From NCBI RefSeq assembly GCF_022749195.1, contig NZ_CP094226.1, positions 522,001 to 586,000 on the forward strand: DNA of 64,000 nt, read 5' to 3'. This stretch comes from Streptococcus oralis. Lineage in GTDB: Bacteria > Bacillota > Bacilli > Lactobacillales > Streptococcaceae. Both the position numbers and the translations under genes were made by a program. This document shows positions 1 through 10,204 of this stretch, one piece after another. Each line of letters begins with the position of its first letter. Position 1 is the stretch's first letter. Below the pieces are notes generated by a model that made no database searches, was not told the origin of the DNA, and was given only the letters and a program-made list of their open reading frames with translations.

Positions 1-1
1 A

Positions 2-3000
2 GTTCACAGCATTTCTGAAGCAGAGAAAGATGGCAAGGCCGTCTATAAGGTTAATGTAACCCTTCCTGAACTCGTCCAAGAAAGTGAAACGGGCTATAAG
101 TCTGGGCACGACTTCTACATCAGTAAGGCAGTCCCAAGCCAGCAAAATGTCTACACTAGCTTTGCTGGATTGGTAGACGCCATGAAGCGAAATATGGCAG
201 GAAACTATGTGTTGGGTGCTGATTTGGATGCGAGTGAGGTCAACCTAGCTCCTGCGGATTATGTCTATCTCAAAGGGAACTTCACCGGCAGTCTGACAGG
301 TAGTCAAAATGGTAAGCAATACGCCATTTACAATCTAGCCAAGCCTTTATTTGAAAACCTCAAGAGTGGGTCTACCATTTCAAATATCGACTTTAAAGAT
401 GTGAATATCGTGGGTACCTATGACTCGGCTGCTGTGGCACGAAATGCGGAGAATGCGCTAATCACAGATGTTTCTGTTCAGGGGAGAGTATCGGTAGTAG
501 GCAACGCCTCTAACGTAGCGGGTCTAGTAGTTAATGGAACCAATACGAAGATTACCAATAGTTCCTTTACGGGGACTATCCTATCTAACAGTCAACAAAT
601 CAAAGCTTATAATGTAGGTGGTTTGGTTGCAAGCCTTAAAGGAGGAGAATCTCTTCTTAGCCAAAGTAAAGCAGATGTAACGATTATTAGTGGTGCTCGA
701 TCAAATGAACAACGTATCGGTGGTTTGGTTGGACGTCTAGAAAACAATGCTCGAATCACCAAATCTTATGTGACAGGAAAAGTATATAATGCAACCACTA
801 ACGGTCAAATCGGTGGAGTGGTCGGCTCGAACTACTTTAATGGTTTAGTTGATAATGTTATCAGTAATGTTAGCGGTACAAATGTTTACAGTATTTCTGG
901 GGATCAGGGCTACAAAAACGACCGCATTACGCAAGCATATAAAGTTGCCAAGAGTGAAACCTTGAAAAACGATCAGTTTGTTACTTCTACTATTACTCAA
1001 GAAGAAATGGAAGAAAAACTGACTGCTATGGACATCACGACTAGCCTAGATGATACGAATCTAAATATGCGTTTTGTCGACTATGGTGAGGTAAACAATG
1101 CTCAGTTCGACCGCGGATATTCTTATGCAAATATGGAGAAACTACTTCCTTTCTACAATAAAGAAACTATTGTTTCGTTTGCTAACAAGATCCCGAAAGA
1201 GCATAAGTTGAACAAGGAGTACCTACTGGATGTTGTTCCGATGAAGGACCATCAAGTGGTGACAGATATCCATAGCAATAAAACTGCAATCAATCGTTTG
1301 ATGCTGCACTACATGGACAATACTATTGACTACCTAGAAATATCTTATCAGGGAGATTTCGTCAACCAAGGTATTGCTGAGTATAGTATCAAGGGGTTAG
1401 ACCTTCTTTATACTCCAGAAGCCTTTGTATCAGATTATACTAGTATTCTAAATCAAGTTTTGCCAGAGCTGAATAAGGTCGTTCTTGATTCGCCAGCTAT
1501 GCGAACAGCTCTCGGAGTAGCAGCAGATACTTCTTTGGATGAACTATACTTAGACACTGCATTTACGCAAGTGAAAAGTAAGCTATCAGGTGAGCTTCGC
1601 AAAGTGCTGGCTATGGATAAGGCTATCAATACTGAAGGTGAAGTAGTTAAGGATTATCTTGTTAAGAAGATTCTTGCTGATAAAGAAGCTTTCCTATTAG
1701 GGTTGACTTACCTTAACCGTTGGTACAATATCAACTATGACACCTTTAATGTTAAGGACTTGTCGGCTTACAAGATGGATTTCTATGGTAAGAATGACGT
1801 TTCGGTTCTTGATACAATCATTGCTTTAGGGAAATCAGGACTTGAGAATCTCAAGGCTAAGAACAACTATACAGCATATGATAATTCGCTCTCTGAAGCA
1901 ACTGGCAAGCGAGGACTCTTCAATTACCTTGAAGGCTACCGTCAGCTCTTCCTACCATACAAGACCAATAATGAATGGCTCAAGACCAATACAAAAGCCT
2001 ACATCGTTGAGGCTAAGTCCGATGTAGCAGAAGCGAGACAGCTTCAGGACGCAGCCGAGGGCAAGAGCAAGTACTCTGTCGGTGTTTATGACAAGATTAC
2101 TGCAGATAATTGGGAACACAAGGGCATGCTCCTGCCACTCTTGACTATGACGGAGAAGGGTGTCTATGCTATCTCTAATATGTCTACCCTCTCTATGGGA
2201 GCTTATGATCGCTACCGCCTGGATGCCAATAACAGAGTGCGCACAGACGCAGAACTAGTTGAATATGTTGAACACAGAGTGAGAAAAACAGCTGAATACC
2301 AGCGCGACCATTATGATTTCTGGTACAAGATTCTGAATCCGGAAAGCAAGGACAAGCTCTTCCGTTCAGTTCTGGTTTATGATGGATTCTCATTGGTTGA
2401 CAAGAATGGTCAAAGATATTGGGCTCCAGCTAATGACAAAAAATCACAGGCTATGCAGGAATTTTTTGGACCAGCTGGCAAGTGGTATCCAAGCAAGGGC
2501 TATAATGCCTATGCTACGGGTAGTGTAACTCACTTTGATGCTGCTAAATTGTTGGAAGACTATGGAAACTCTGTCTACACCCATGAAATGACCCATAACT
2601 CTGACGGTGCAATTTACTTTGAAGGATATGGTCGTCGTGAGGGACTAGGTGCGGAACTCTATGCTCGCGGACTCTTGCAGTCTTCACCGAGCGCAGATGA
2701 ACCAACTATTACGCTCAATACTCTCTTCAAGGTGGACAAAGATTCTAAGACACGTATGCATACCTATAATTTCAAGGAACGTGTTCAAAATGAAGCAGAC
2801 CTACAACACTATGTCCATGGTATGTTTGACATGATCTACACCTTGGACTATCTAGAAGGTACTTCTATGTTGAAGCAGAGCGATGCTGCCAAGTTACAGT
2901 GGTTCAGGAAGATGGAGAATTACTATATTACAGATAAGTATGGTAAGGAGACTCACGCAGGTAACCAGACGCGAAGCTTTACTGCTGAGGAAATCAAGCA

Positions 3001-3649
3001 GCTGAAGACCTTTGATTCCCTGATTGAAAATGATGTGATTACTCGTCGGGAGAATAAGGAAAGTGGGAAATATGGTCGAAATGGCTACCTCAGTCTCAGC
3101 CTCTTCTCACCAATTTACTCAGCCTTGAGCAATCCAAATGGAGCGCCAGGTGACGTCATGTTCCGTCGCACAGCCTATGAATTACTGGCAGCCAAGGGCT
3201 ACCATGAAGGATTTGTCCCTTATGTTTCTGGTCAGTACTCTCAGGAAGCCTTTGATGAAGGGAAGAAAACGTGGGACGGATGGTCTGGAAGAGATGTCGG
3301 TCTCGTGACAGACCAGAAAGTCTTGGAAAATGTATTTAAGGGTGAATACGACTCTTGGGCAGCCTTCAAGAAGGCCATGTACAAGGAGCGAATTGATCAG
3401 CTGACCAAGCTGAAGCCAATCACCATTGAGTACGAGCTTAAAAATCCAAACAGTACCAAGAAAGTAACCATTCGTTCTTATGCAGAGATGCAGCAGTTGA
3501 TGGACGCAGCAGTAGCAGAGGATGTACGCAACATTACCAATGCTACTAGCCGTGTCGAAGCTAGCTGGGTCAACCTGCTCAAGAAGAAGATTTACAACGC
3601 TTATCTTCGTGAGACAGACGACTTCAGACAGTCCATCTTTGAAAAATAA
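2..3649 (+). CDS. M26-family zinc metalloprotease (ZmpB-like), 5' end outside window
   Basis: C-terminal 1,215 residues of a giant secreted peptidase; the frame is open from base 2, so the true start lies upstream. GLUG-type Gly-rich repeats (e.g. IGGLVGRLENNARI) lie near its beginning, and the catalytic HEMTH zinc motif is encoded at 2582-2596, followed after about 20 residues by the third-ligand Glu in GLGAE. This matches the peptidase M26 N- and C-domains of streptococcal IgA1 protease and ZmpB/ZmpC. The C terminus (DDFRQSIFEK) is nearly identical to that of the second protease at 4510-10053, so the two are paralogues. Substrate cannot be read from the sequence; family members cleave IgA1 or host glycoproteins. 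Family call is firm; the ZmpB versus Iga/ZmpC subtype is open because the N terminus is missing. Confidence 0.9.
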   Translation, partial: VHSISEAEKDGKAVYKVNVTLPELVQESETGYKSGHDFYISKAVPSQQNVYTSFAGLVDAMKRNMAGNYVLGADLDASEVNLAPADYVYLKGNFTGSLTGSQNGKQYAIYNLAKPLFENLKSGSTISNIDFKDVNIVGTYDSAAVARNAENALITDVSVQGRVSVVGNASNVAGLVVNGTNTKITNSSFTGTILSNSQQIKAYNVGGLVASLKGGESLLSQSKADVTIISGARSNEQRIGGLVGRLENNARITKSYVTGKVYNATTNGQIGGVVGSNYFNGLVDNVISNVSGTNVYSISGDQGYKNDRITQAYKVAKSETLKNDQFVTSTITQEEMEEKLTAMDITTSLDDTNLNMRFVDYGEVNNAQFDRGYSYANMEKLLPFYNKETIVSFANKIPKEHKLNKEYLLDVVPMKDHQVVTDIHSNKTAINRLMLHYMDNTIDYLEISYQGDFVNQGIAEYSIKGLDLLYTPEAFVSDYTSILNQVLPELNKVVLDSPAMRTALGVAADTSLDELYLDTAFTQVKSKLSGELRKVLAMDKAINTEGEVVKDYLVKKILADKEAFLLGLTYLNRWYNINYDTFNVKDLSAYKMDFYGKNDVSVLDTIIALGKSGLENLKAKNNYTAYDNSLSEATGKRGLFNYLEGYRQLFLPYKTNNEWLKTNTKAYIVEAKSDVAEARQLQDAAEGKSKYSVGVYDKITADNWEHKGMLLPLLTMTEKGVYAISNMSTLSMGAYDRYRLDANNRVRTDAELVEYVEHRVRKTAEYQRDHYDFWYKILNPESKDKLFRSVLVYDGFSLVDKNGQRYWAPANDKKSQAMQEFFGPAGKWYPSKGYNAYATGSVTHFDAAKLLEDYGNSVYTHEMTHNSDGAIYFEGYGRREGLGAELYARGLLQSSPSADEPTITLNTLFKVDKDSKTRMHTYNFKERVQNEADLQHYVHGMFDMIYTLDYLEGTSMLKQSDAAKLQWFRKMENYYITDKYGKETHAGNQTRSFTAEEIKQLKTFDSLIENDVITRRENKESGKYGRNGYLSLSLFSPIYSALSNPNGAPGDVMFRRTAYELLAAKGYHEGFVPYVSGQYSQEAFDEGKKTWDGWSGRDVGLVTDQKVLENVFKGEYDSWAAFKKAMYKERIDQLTKLKPITIEYELKNPNSTKKVTIRSYAEMQQLMDAAVAEDVRNITNATSRVEASWVNLLKKKIYNAYLRETDDFRQSIFEK

Positions 3650-3673
3650 GCTTTTTGCAAAGATAGATACGAA

Positions 3674-3701
3674 AAAGAAGATCCAAGTGATCTTCTTTTT
3701 T
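3674..3701 (+). terminator. Intrinsic terminator after first metalloprotease
   Basis: Perfect 8-bp stem AGAAGATC/GATCTTCT with a 5-nt loop, followed by a T run; located 25 nt after the protease stop codon. Confidence 0.85.
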
Positions 3702-3897
3702 CTATGAAAATTACTAGCTTACTACTAAAAACGAATGGACTTACAAACCAATCTGTAGATTTTTTGATTTCCTTCTTAGCTTGTTTAGATAAGAAATTGA
3801 AATCATTCACCATCTAGTATCCTCGTTTTGAAATTTCTTCAGTTTTTCATGAAAATATGATAAAATGATAGCTGTAAAAATTTTTAAGGAGATTCAG

Positions 3898-4278
3898 ATG
3901 AAAACAAATACACTTGCTCGCGTAAATGCGATTTTTGGTCTTATCGCAGGTATTGTTTTACTGTTGGCGCCTGTTGTTATGTTTATGATAGCTGTCGGGG
4001 CTGCTGCTGCGACGGAGGACTCTGATGCAACAGTTGGTATATTGACGATTTTTTCAATCATTTTGTCATTGGTAAAAATTGCTATCTTGGTTTTAGGAAT
4101 TGTGTCTATTGTGTATTACAAGGACGATGAGCGTGTGACTCCTGCACCGTCTGTTTTGTTTATCGTGGGTGGTTCTGTTGGATTGATCCCATTCTTGGGA
4201 TGGGTAGGAGGAATTCTGACAATCATTGGTGGATCCCTCTACTTTGGACTTTTGAAAAAATTCGAGATTCAAGAATAA
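3898..4278 (+). CDS. Small multi-pass membrane protein (paralogue A)
   Basis: A 126-residue hydrophobic protein with about four predicted membrane segments, centred near residues 8-36, 50-75, 85-100 and 102-120. The ATG at 3898 is chosen over an upstream in-frame ATG at 3865 because AAGGAG sits 7 nt before it, and because a likely -10 box (TGATAAAAT) overlaps the upstream codon. The protein is clearly related to the one at 10205-10585: shared features include PSVLFIVGG versus PSILFIIGG and a WxGG motif near the C terminus. No function is known to me. Its constant place behind an M26 protease suggests a partner or passenger of the protease module, which is inference only. Confidence 0.75.
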   Translation: MKTNTLARVNAIFGLIAGIVLLLAPVVMFMIAVGAAAATEDSDATVGILTIFSIILSLVKIAILVLGIVSIVYYKDDERVTPAPSVLFIVGGSVGLIPFLGWVGGILTIIGGSLYFGLLKKFEIQE

Positions 4279-4308
4279 TGACTTTTGTTAGAAATATTTT
4301 CAAATAAG

Positions 4309-4332
4309 AGAAGGCGGTTAGCCTTCTTTTTT
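4309..4332 (+). terminator. Intrinsic terminator after paralogue A
   Basis: AGAAGGC/GCCTTCT stem with GGTTA loop and a following T run. Confidence 0.85.
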
Positions 4333-4400
4333 GTCATCAATCAGAGGGAAATTTGACAGGATAAATAAGCATTGACAATCGTAAAATCTAAAGCATTTAT

Positions 4401-4431
4401 TTGAGACAAGCAACTCTTTTTATAGTATAAT
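4401..4431 (+). promoter_or_regulatory. Likely promoter of the zmpB gene
   Basis: TTGAGA at 4401-4406 and TATAAT at 4426-4431 with a 19-nt spacer, about 80 nt before the zmpB start codon. The -10 is perfect; the spacing is longer than ideal. Confidence 0.5.
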
Positions 4432-4509
4432 GGTGGATGTAAAATACCTATATCAAAATATAAAAATAGTTATTTTCTTGATAGAGGGTAAAAGTTTAGA
4501 GGATTTAGA

Positions 4510-7500
4510 ATGAAAAAGATTTTTGGAGAGAAGCAGCATCGTTTCTCCTTACGAAAATTAGCAATTGGACTTGTGTCAGCTTCGATTTCAAGCCTATTTT
4601 TTGTGTCCATTGCTAGCAGTGGTACCGTATTTGCTCAAGAAAATGCAGCTGTTCACTACAAATATGTGACGGATACGGAGCTGAGTGGGCAAGAAAAGGA
4701 CTTGATTGTCAAGGATATTCCTAAAATTGCTGAAGATAGTGAGAGCACTTATTATCTAGTCTACCGTATGGATGAGAAAGCCCAGCTGGGTCAGTTGCCC
4801 AATACAGGTGGACAGAATAGCCTTACTAGCGTTTTATCGGGTGGAGTCCTGGCTTCGATTGGCCTCCTTATTTTTGTTGTATCCAAAGAGAAAGGCAAGA
4901 AGAAAGCCCTCTTGAATGTGATTTTGGTAACGGGGATGAGCAGTGGTTTGGCTTCTTCAGTTCAGGCTATCGAAAATCAGCTTTTGCTCCAATACAATCA
5001 GGAATACCAATTATCCCAAGGAGATAGTCTGCCTTTGCCACGTACCTTATCGGGTTATACTTACCTAGGCTATATTAAGCAAGACAAGGACTCTAGTCAG
5101 CAAGAAACTGCTGCTAGGGATCAGAAACTATACTACACGGTTCAACCTCATTTTCAGACCAATGAAGGTGGGCAAAAGGCAGGAGATGAGCAGAAAGCTC
5201 CGTCTTCAACAAGCCCTGCAGACAAGACAATCCCTTCTCAAGATTCATCCGATCTAAAACCGTCTGGTCTTGTTAGTGTGGATCCTCAGGATGAAGTCTT
5301 GGCTGGTCGCGTGAATAAACCAGAACTCCTATACAAGGACCAAGAAATTGTAACCAAACTAGGCTTTTCAGAAGTGGTTCAAGAAAATTCAGAACTAACA
5401 GAGGGAACCATTCGTGTCAAACAAGAAGGTCGTGCTGGGAAGAAGATTGAGCTTGTTCGCATTTTCACGGTTGAAAACCAAGAAATTTCTAGTGAAGTTC
5501 TATCAACTAAAGTAGAAGAAGCCTTGCCACGTATAGTAGAGAAAGGGACTAAGAAGGCAGTAGCTGCGAGTGAAGCACCTCAGTCTGCAAGAAAAGGAGA
5601 GCCTGAGACTCAGGCTCCATTACCAGAATACAATGGGAATCAAGCGGGAGCGATTGTTGCCCCTGAAACAGCTGAAAAACCTGAATATACTGGCACCCAA
5701 GCAGGAGCAGTCGTTGAACCCGAGCAAGTCGCTCCGCTACCAGAATATCAGGGAACCCAAGCTGGTGCTATCGTTGAGCCAGAACAAGTTGAGCCAGAGG
5801 TTGGGGGCGTCCAGTCTGGTGCTTTGGTGGAACCAGAAACGGCTGAGAAACCAACCTATACAGGCGAGCAGTCTGGAGCAATCGTAGAACCTGAAAAGGT
5901 ACCACCGACACAAGAGTATACAGGAACTCAAGCGGGAGCGATTGTAGCTCCTGAAACAGCTGAAAAACCAGAATATACAGATACGCAATCAGGTGCGATT
6001 GTGGAACCCGAACAAGTCACTCCACTACCTGAGTATCAGGGAACACAGGCAGGTGCGATTGTGGAACCAGAGACCCAGTCTTCCCTACCAGAATATAAAG
6101 GTGAGCAAGCAGGAGCCATCGTGGAACCGGAACAAGTCGCTCCTCTTCCAGAATATACTGGCAATACCGAGCAAGTAAAACCGGAAGCTCCGACAGAAAA
6201 AACACTTGAATTAAGAAACGTTTCGGATCTGGAGTTGTATAGTCAGACCAATGGTACTTACAAACAACATGTTTCTTTAGACGGTGTCCCAAGTAATCCA
6301 GATACTTACTTTGTCAAGGTTAAATCTTCGTCGTTTAAAGATGTCTATCTACCAGTCGCTTCAATAACGGCTGAAACGAAAGATGGTCAGCCAGTTTATA
6401 AAATCACAGCCAAGGCTGAGAAACTCCAGCAAGAGCTAGAAAATAAATATGTCGATAATTTCACCTTCTACCTAGCTAAGAAGGCTAGAGAGGAAACAAC
6501 AACCTTTACTTCCTTTAGCAACCTAGTCAAAGCTATCAACCAGAATCTCTCTGGAACCTATCATTTAGCAGCTAGTTTGAATGCCAACGAAGTGGAGTTG
6601 GAGCCTGAAGCTAAATCCTATATCAAGGGCGCCTTTACTGGTCAGCTGATTGGTGAAAAAGATGGCAAGCAGTATGCTATTTACAACTTGAAAAAGCCTC
6701 TGTTCGAAACCTTGAATGGCGCCACAGTAGAAAAGCTGAGCCTAAAAAATGTCTCTATTTCCGGGAAAGATGATATCGGTGCACTGGCCTATGAAGCGCA
6801 CAATAGCACAAAGATTCAGCAAGTTCATGTCGATGGTGTTCTAGCAGGTGAACGCGGTATCGGTGGTTTGCTGGCTAAGGCGGACCAATCAAGCATCACA
6901 GAGAGCAGTTTCAAGGGAAGAATTATCAACACTTATGAAACGACTGCTGCTTACAATATCGGTGGTCTTGTCGGTCATTTGACAGGTAGCAGAGCTTTGC
7001 TGACGAAGTCAAAAGCGACAGTAGCCATTTCATCTAACACAAATAGTTCAGATCAGACTGTGGGTGGTCTTGCAGGTCTAGTAGATCAGGATGCACAAAT
7101 CCATGATAGTTATGCTGAAGGCGATATTAACAATGCCAAGCACTTTGGTAGAGTAGCGGGAGTAGCAGGCTATTTGTGGGACCGAACTTCTAATCTAGAA
7201 AAGCATGCTGGAAGTTTGACCAATGTTCTCAGTGATGTCAATGTAACCAACGGGAATTCCATTACCGGTTACCACTATAATGGAATGAAGGTGAAGGACA
7301 CATTCAGCAGCAAGGCGAACAGAGTCTACAATGTCACCTTGGTCAAGGATGAGGTCGTCAGCAAGGAATCCTTTGAAGAAAGAGGTACAATGCTAGATGC
7401 TTCCCAAATTGAAAGCAAAAAAGCAGCCATCAATCCTCTCACTCTACCAACAGTGGAGCCCCTCTCAACAAGTAGCAAGAAAGACAGTGATTTTTCTAAG

Positions 7501-10053
7501 GTGGCCCATTATCAAGCTAAGCGCAACTTGGCTTATAAAAATATTGAAAAATTGCTACCTTTCTACAACAAGGCAACCATCGTCAAATACGGAAATCTGG
7601 TCAATGAGAACAGTCTTTTATATCAAAAAGAACTCTTGTCAGCAGTCATGATGAAGGACAACCAAGTCATCACAGACATTGTTTCTAACAAAGAGACTGC
7701 AAACAAACTCTTGCTTCACTACAAGGACCATTCATCTGAGAAACTGGATCTCAAATACCAGGATGATTTTGCCAAATTAGCAGAATATAGTCTAGGAGAT
7801 ACTGGACTTCTCTATACGCCAAATCAATTCCTGTATGACCAATCTTCTATCATCAAGCAAGTCTTACCTGACTTACAAAAGGTTGACTACCACTCAGAAG
7901 CCATCAAAAAGACACTCGGTATTTCTCCAAATGTCAAACAGACCGAGCTCTATCTAGAAGACCAGTTCGCCAAAACAAAACAACATTTGGAAGACAGTTT
8001 GAAAAAACTCTTGTCAGCAGATGCTGGGCTTGCTGGTGACAACCCAGTTACCAAGGGCTACCTTGTAGATAAAATCAAACGCAACAAGGAAGCCTTGCTA
8101 CTTGGTATGGCGTATCTGGAACGTTGGTACAACTTCAGCTATGGTCAGGTAAACGTCAAAGACCTGGTTCTGTACCACCTGGACTTCTTTGGTAAGGGAA
8201 ATGCTTCACCACTGGACACTCTGATTGAGTTAGGTAAATCTGGTTTTAACAATCTTCTAGCTAAGAATAATGTCGATACTTATGGTATCAGTCTTGCCAG
8301 CCATCATGGAACGACAGATTTGTTTAGCACGCTAGAAAATTACCGAAAAGTCTTTCTACCAACCACAAGCAACAATGACTGGTTTAAATCAGAGACCAAG
8401 GCTTACATCGTCGAAGAAAAATCCACTATCGAAGAGGTGAAAACAAAGCAAGGACAAGCTGGCACCAAGTATTCTATCGGTGTCTATGACCGCATCACGA
8501 GTGCCACATGGAAATACCGCAATATGGTCTTGCCTCTCCTGACCTTGCCAGAAAGATCCGTCTTTGTCATCTCGACCATGTCTAGTCTAGGGTTTGGAGC
8601 TTATGATCGCTACCGCAATAGCGAGCATAAAGCGGGCAAGGCTCTCAATGACTTTGTAGAAGAAAATGCGCGTGAAACAGCCAAACGTCAGCGAGATCAC
8701 TACGATTATTGGTATCGTATTTTAGATAATGAGGGACGTGAAAAACTCTATCGTACAATTCTCCTTTATGATGCCTATAAGTTTGGTGATGACACAACAT
8801 CTGGAAAAGCTACAGTGGAGGCTAAGTTTGATAGTTCCAATCCAGCCATGAAGAACTTCTTTGGACCAGTTGGCAATAAGGTAGTACACAATCAGCATGG
8901 AGCCTACGCAACAGGCGATGGCGTCTACTATATGTCTTACCGTATGCTGGACAAGGATGGAGCCATTACTTATACCCATGAAATGACCCATGATTCCGAT
9001 CAGGATATTTACCTTGGCGGCTATGGTCGAAGAAGTGGCTTGGGACCAGAGTTCTTCGCAAAAGGCTTATTGCAAGCGCCTGACCAGCCGAGTGACGCAA
9101 CTATTACCATCAATTCTATCTTGAAACACTCAACATCAGATAGTACAGAGGGCTCCCGTCTGCAAGTCTTGGATCCGACAGAGAGATTCCAAAATGCAGC
9201 AGATCTTCAGAACTATGTTCACAATATGTTTGACCTTATCTACATGATGGAATATCTCGAAGGGCAGTCAATCGTTAACAAACTAAATGTTTACCAGAAA
9301 ATGGCGGCTCTCAGAAAGATTGAGAACAAGTATGTGAAAGATCCAGCAGATGGAAATGAGGTTTATGCCACTAACGTAGTCAAAGAATTGACAGAAGAAG
9401 AGGCCCGAAACCTGAATAGTTTTGATAGTTTGATTGACCACAACATCTTATCATCTCGTCAGTATCAGTCTGGCGACTATGAGCGAAATGGCTACTATAC
9501 GATTAAACTCTTTACTCCAATCTTTTCAGCTCTCAGCAGTGAGAAAGGAACACCAGGGGACCTTATGGGACGCCGGATCGCTTACGAACTTTTGGCTGCC
9601 AAAGGATTTAAGGATGGAATGGTACCTTATATCTCCAACCAATACGAAGAAGTTGCCAAACAAAAAGGTAAAACCATCAATCTCTATGGTAAAGAACGCG
9701 GATTGGTGACAGATGATCTTGTATTGGACAAGGTATTTGAAGGCAAGTATTCATCTTGGGCTACCTTTAAGAAAGCCATGTATAAAGAACGTGTGGATCA
9801 GTTTGAAAACTTGAAACAGGTGACCTTTAAAGATCCGACAAAACCATGGCCAAGCTATGCGACAAAGACCATCAATAGTGTGACTGAATTGCAAGCCCTC
9901 ATGGATCAAGCTGTACTGGAGGATGCGGATGCTCCTCGTTGGAGCAACTATAATCCAGAGTATGACAGTGCTGTTCATAAGTTGAAGAGAGCAATCTTTA
10001 AATCCTATCTTGACCAAACAAACGACTTCAGAACCTCTATTTTTAAGAAATAA
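4510..10053 (+). CDS. zmpB: Zinc metalloprotease ZmpB-type (M26), N-terminal LPxTG
   Basis: Full-length 1,847-residue surface protease. Order of parts: YSIRK-like signal (RFSLRKLAIG, residues 11-20) and hydrophobic core to about 42; LPNTG at 96-100 followed by a hydrophobic stretch and a KEKGKKK basic cluster, the unusual N-terminal sortase signal of this family; a second hydrophobic segment near 133-153; a G5-like domain near 255-345; nine imperfect repeats of about 19 residues built on QAGAIVEPE (roughly 375-555); GLUG-type repeats near 745-900; catalytic HEMTH at 1490-1494 with the third-ligand Glu at 1514. The family cleaves host glycoproteins or immunoglobulin. The start is supported by AGAGGA 9 nt upstream. 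Its own promoter and terminator make it monocistronic or coupled only to the following small membrane protein gene. Confidence 0.93.
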   Translation: MKKIFGEKQHRFSLRKLAIGLVSASISSLFFVSIASSGTVFAQENAAVHYKYVTDTELSGQEKDLIVKDIPKIAEDSESTYYLVYRMDEKAQLGQLPNTGGQNSLTSVLSGGVLASIGLLIFVVSKEKGKKKALLNVILVTGMSSGLASSVQAIENQLLLQYNQEYQLSQGDSLPLPRTLSGYTYLGYIKQDKDSSQQETAARDQKLYYTVQPHFQTNEGGQKAGDEQKAPSSTSPADKTIPSQDSSDLKPSGLVSVDPQDEVLAGRVNKPELLYKDQEIVTKLGFSEVVQENSELTEGTIRVKQEGRAGKKIELVRIFTVENQEISSEVLSTKVEEALPRIVEKGTKKAVAASEAPQSARKGEPETQAPLPEYNGNQAGAIVAPETAEKPEYTGTQAGAVVEPEQVAPLPEYQGTQAGAIVEPEQVEPEVGGVQSGALVEPETAEKPTYTGEQSGAIVEPEKVPPTQEYTGTQAGAIVAPETAEKPEYTDTQSGAIVEPEQVTPLPEYQGTQAGAIVEPETQSSLPEYKGEQAGAIVEPEQVAPLPEYTGNTEQVKPEAPTEKTLELRNVSDLELYSQTNGTYKQHVSLDGVPSNPDTYFVKVKSSSFKDVYLPVASITAETKDGQPVYKITAKAEKLQQELENKYVDNFTFYLAKKAREETTTFTSFSNLVKAINQNLSGTYHLAASLNANEVELEPEAKSYIKGAFTGQLIGEKDGKQYAIYNLKKPLFETLNGATVEKLSLKNVSISGKDDIGALAYEAHNSTKIQQVHVDGVLAGERGIGGLLAKADQSSITESSFKGRIINTYETTAAYNIGGLVGHLTGSRALLTKSKATVAISSNTNSSDQTVGGLAGLVDQDAQIHDSYAEGDINNAKHFGRVAGVAGYLWDRTSNLEKHAGSLTNVLSDVNVTNGNSITGYHYNGMKVKDTFSSKANRVYNVTLVKDEVVSKESFEERGTMLDASQIESKKAAINPLTLPTVEPLSTSSKKDSDFSKVAHYQAKRNLAYKNIEKLLPFYNKATIVKYGNLVNENSLLYQKELLSAVMMKDNQVITDIVSNKETANKLLLHYKDHSSEKLDLKYQDDFAKLAEYSLGDTGLLYTPNQFLYDQSSIIKQVLPDLQKVDYHSEAIKKTLGISPNVKQTELYLEDQFAKTKQHLEDSLKKLLSADAGLAGDNPVTKGYLVDKIKRNKEALLLGMAYLERWYNFSYGQVNVKDLVLYHLDFFGKGNASPLDTLIELGKSGFNNLLAKNNVDTYGISLASHHGTTDLFSTLENYRKVFLPTTSNNDWFKSETKAYIVEEKSTIEEVKTKQGQAGTKYSIGVYDRITSATWKYRNMVLPLLTLPERSVFVISTMSSLGFGAYDRYRNSEHKAGKALNDFVEENARETAKRQRDHYDYWYRILDNEGREKLYRTILLYDAYKFGDDTTSGKATVEAKFDSSNPAMKNFFGPVGNKVVHNQHGAYATGDGVYYMSYRMLDKDGAITYTHEMTHDSDQDIYLGGYGRRSGLGPEFFAKGLLQAPDQPSDATITINSILKHSTSDSTEGSRLQVLDPTERFQNAADLQNYVHNMFDLIYMMEYLEGQSIVNKLNVYQKMAALRKIENKYVKDPADGNEVYATNVVKELTEEEARNLNSFDSLIDHNILSSRQYQSGDYERNGYYTIKLFTPIFSALSSEKGTPGDLMGRRIAYELLAAKGFKDGMVPYISNQYEEVAKQKGKTINLYGKERGLVTDDLVLDKVFEGKYSSWATFKKAMYKERVDQFENLKQVTFKDPTKPWPSYATKTINSVTELQALMDQAVLEDADAPRWSNYNPEYDSAVHKLKRAIFKSYLDQTNDFRTSIFKK
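5617..6170 (+). repeat. In-frame repeat region of ZmpB (nine QAGAIVEPE units)
   Basis: Nine units of about 18-20 codons with the pattern [TEN]Q[AS]GA[IVL]V[EA]PE followed by a variable P-rich linker and EY[TQK]G. Units are diverged at the DNA level but share long identical stretches, so recombination between copies is possible. This is a surface-exposed spacer between the G5-like domain and the protease. Confidence 0.85.
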
Positions 10054-10070
10054 GGGTTGGAAAATGAAAA

Positions 10071-10097
10071 GGGAGGATCGACAGATCTTCTCTTTTT
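10071..10097 (+). terminator. Intrinsic terminator after zmpB
   Basis: GAGGATC/GATCTTC stem (one G.U pair) with GACA loop, then a T run. Confidence 0.8.
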
Positions 10098-10204
10098 ATG
10101 TTCGGATGTCTGAAAGCTGGTAGGCGATTTGTTTGTGACTGAGAAGGTCTTTTGTTTCTGGAGCAAATATGGTAGAATGATAGCTACGATAGAAGGAGGT
10201 TTTT

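Noticed and set aside
5737..6292. Open frames on both strands across the ZmpB repeat region
   Set aside because: Created by repetitive codon composition; low-complexity products with no start signals.
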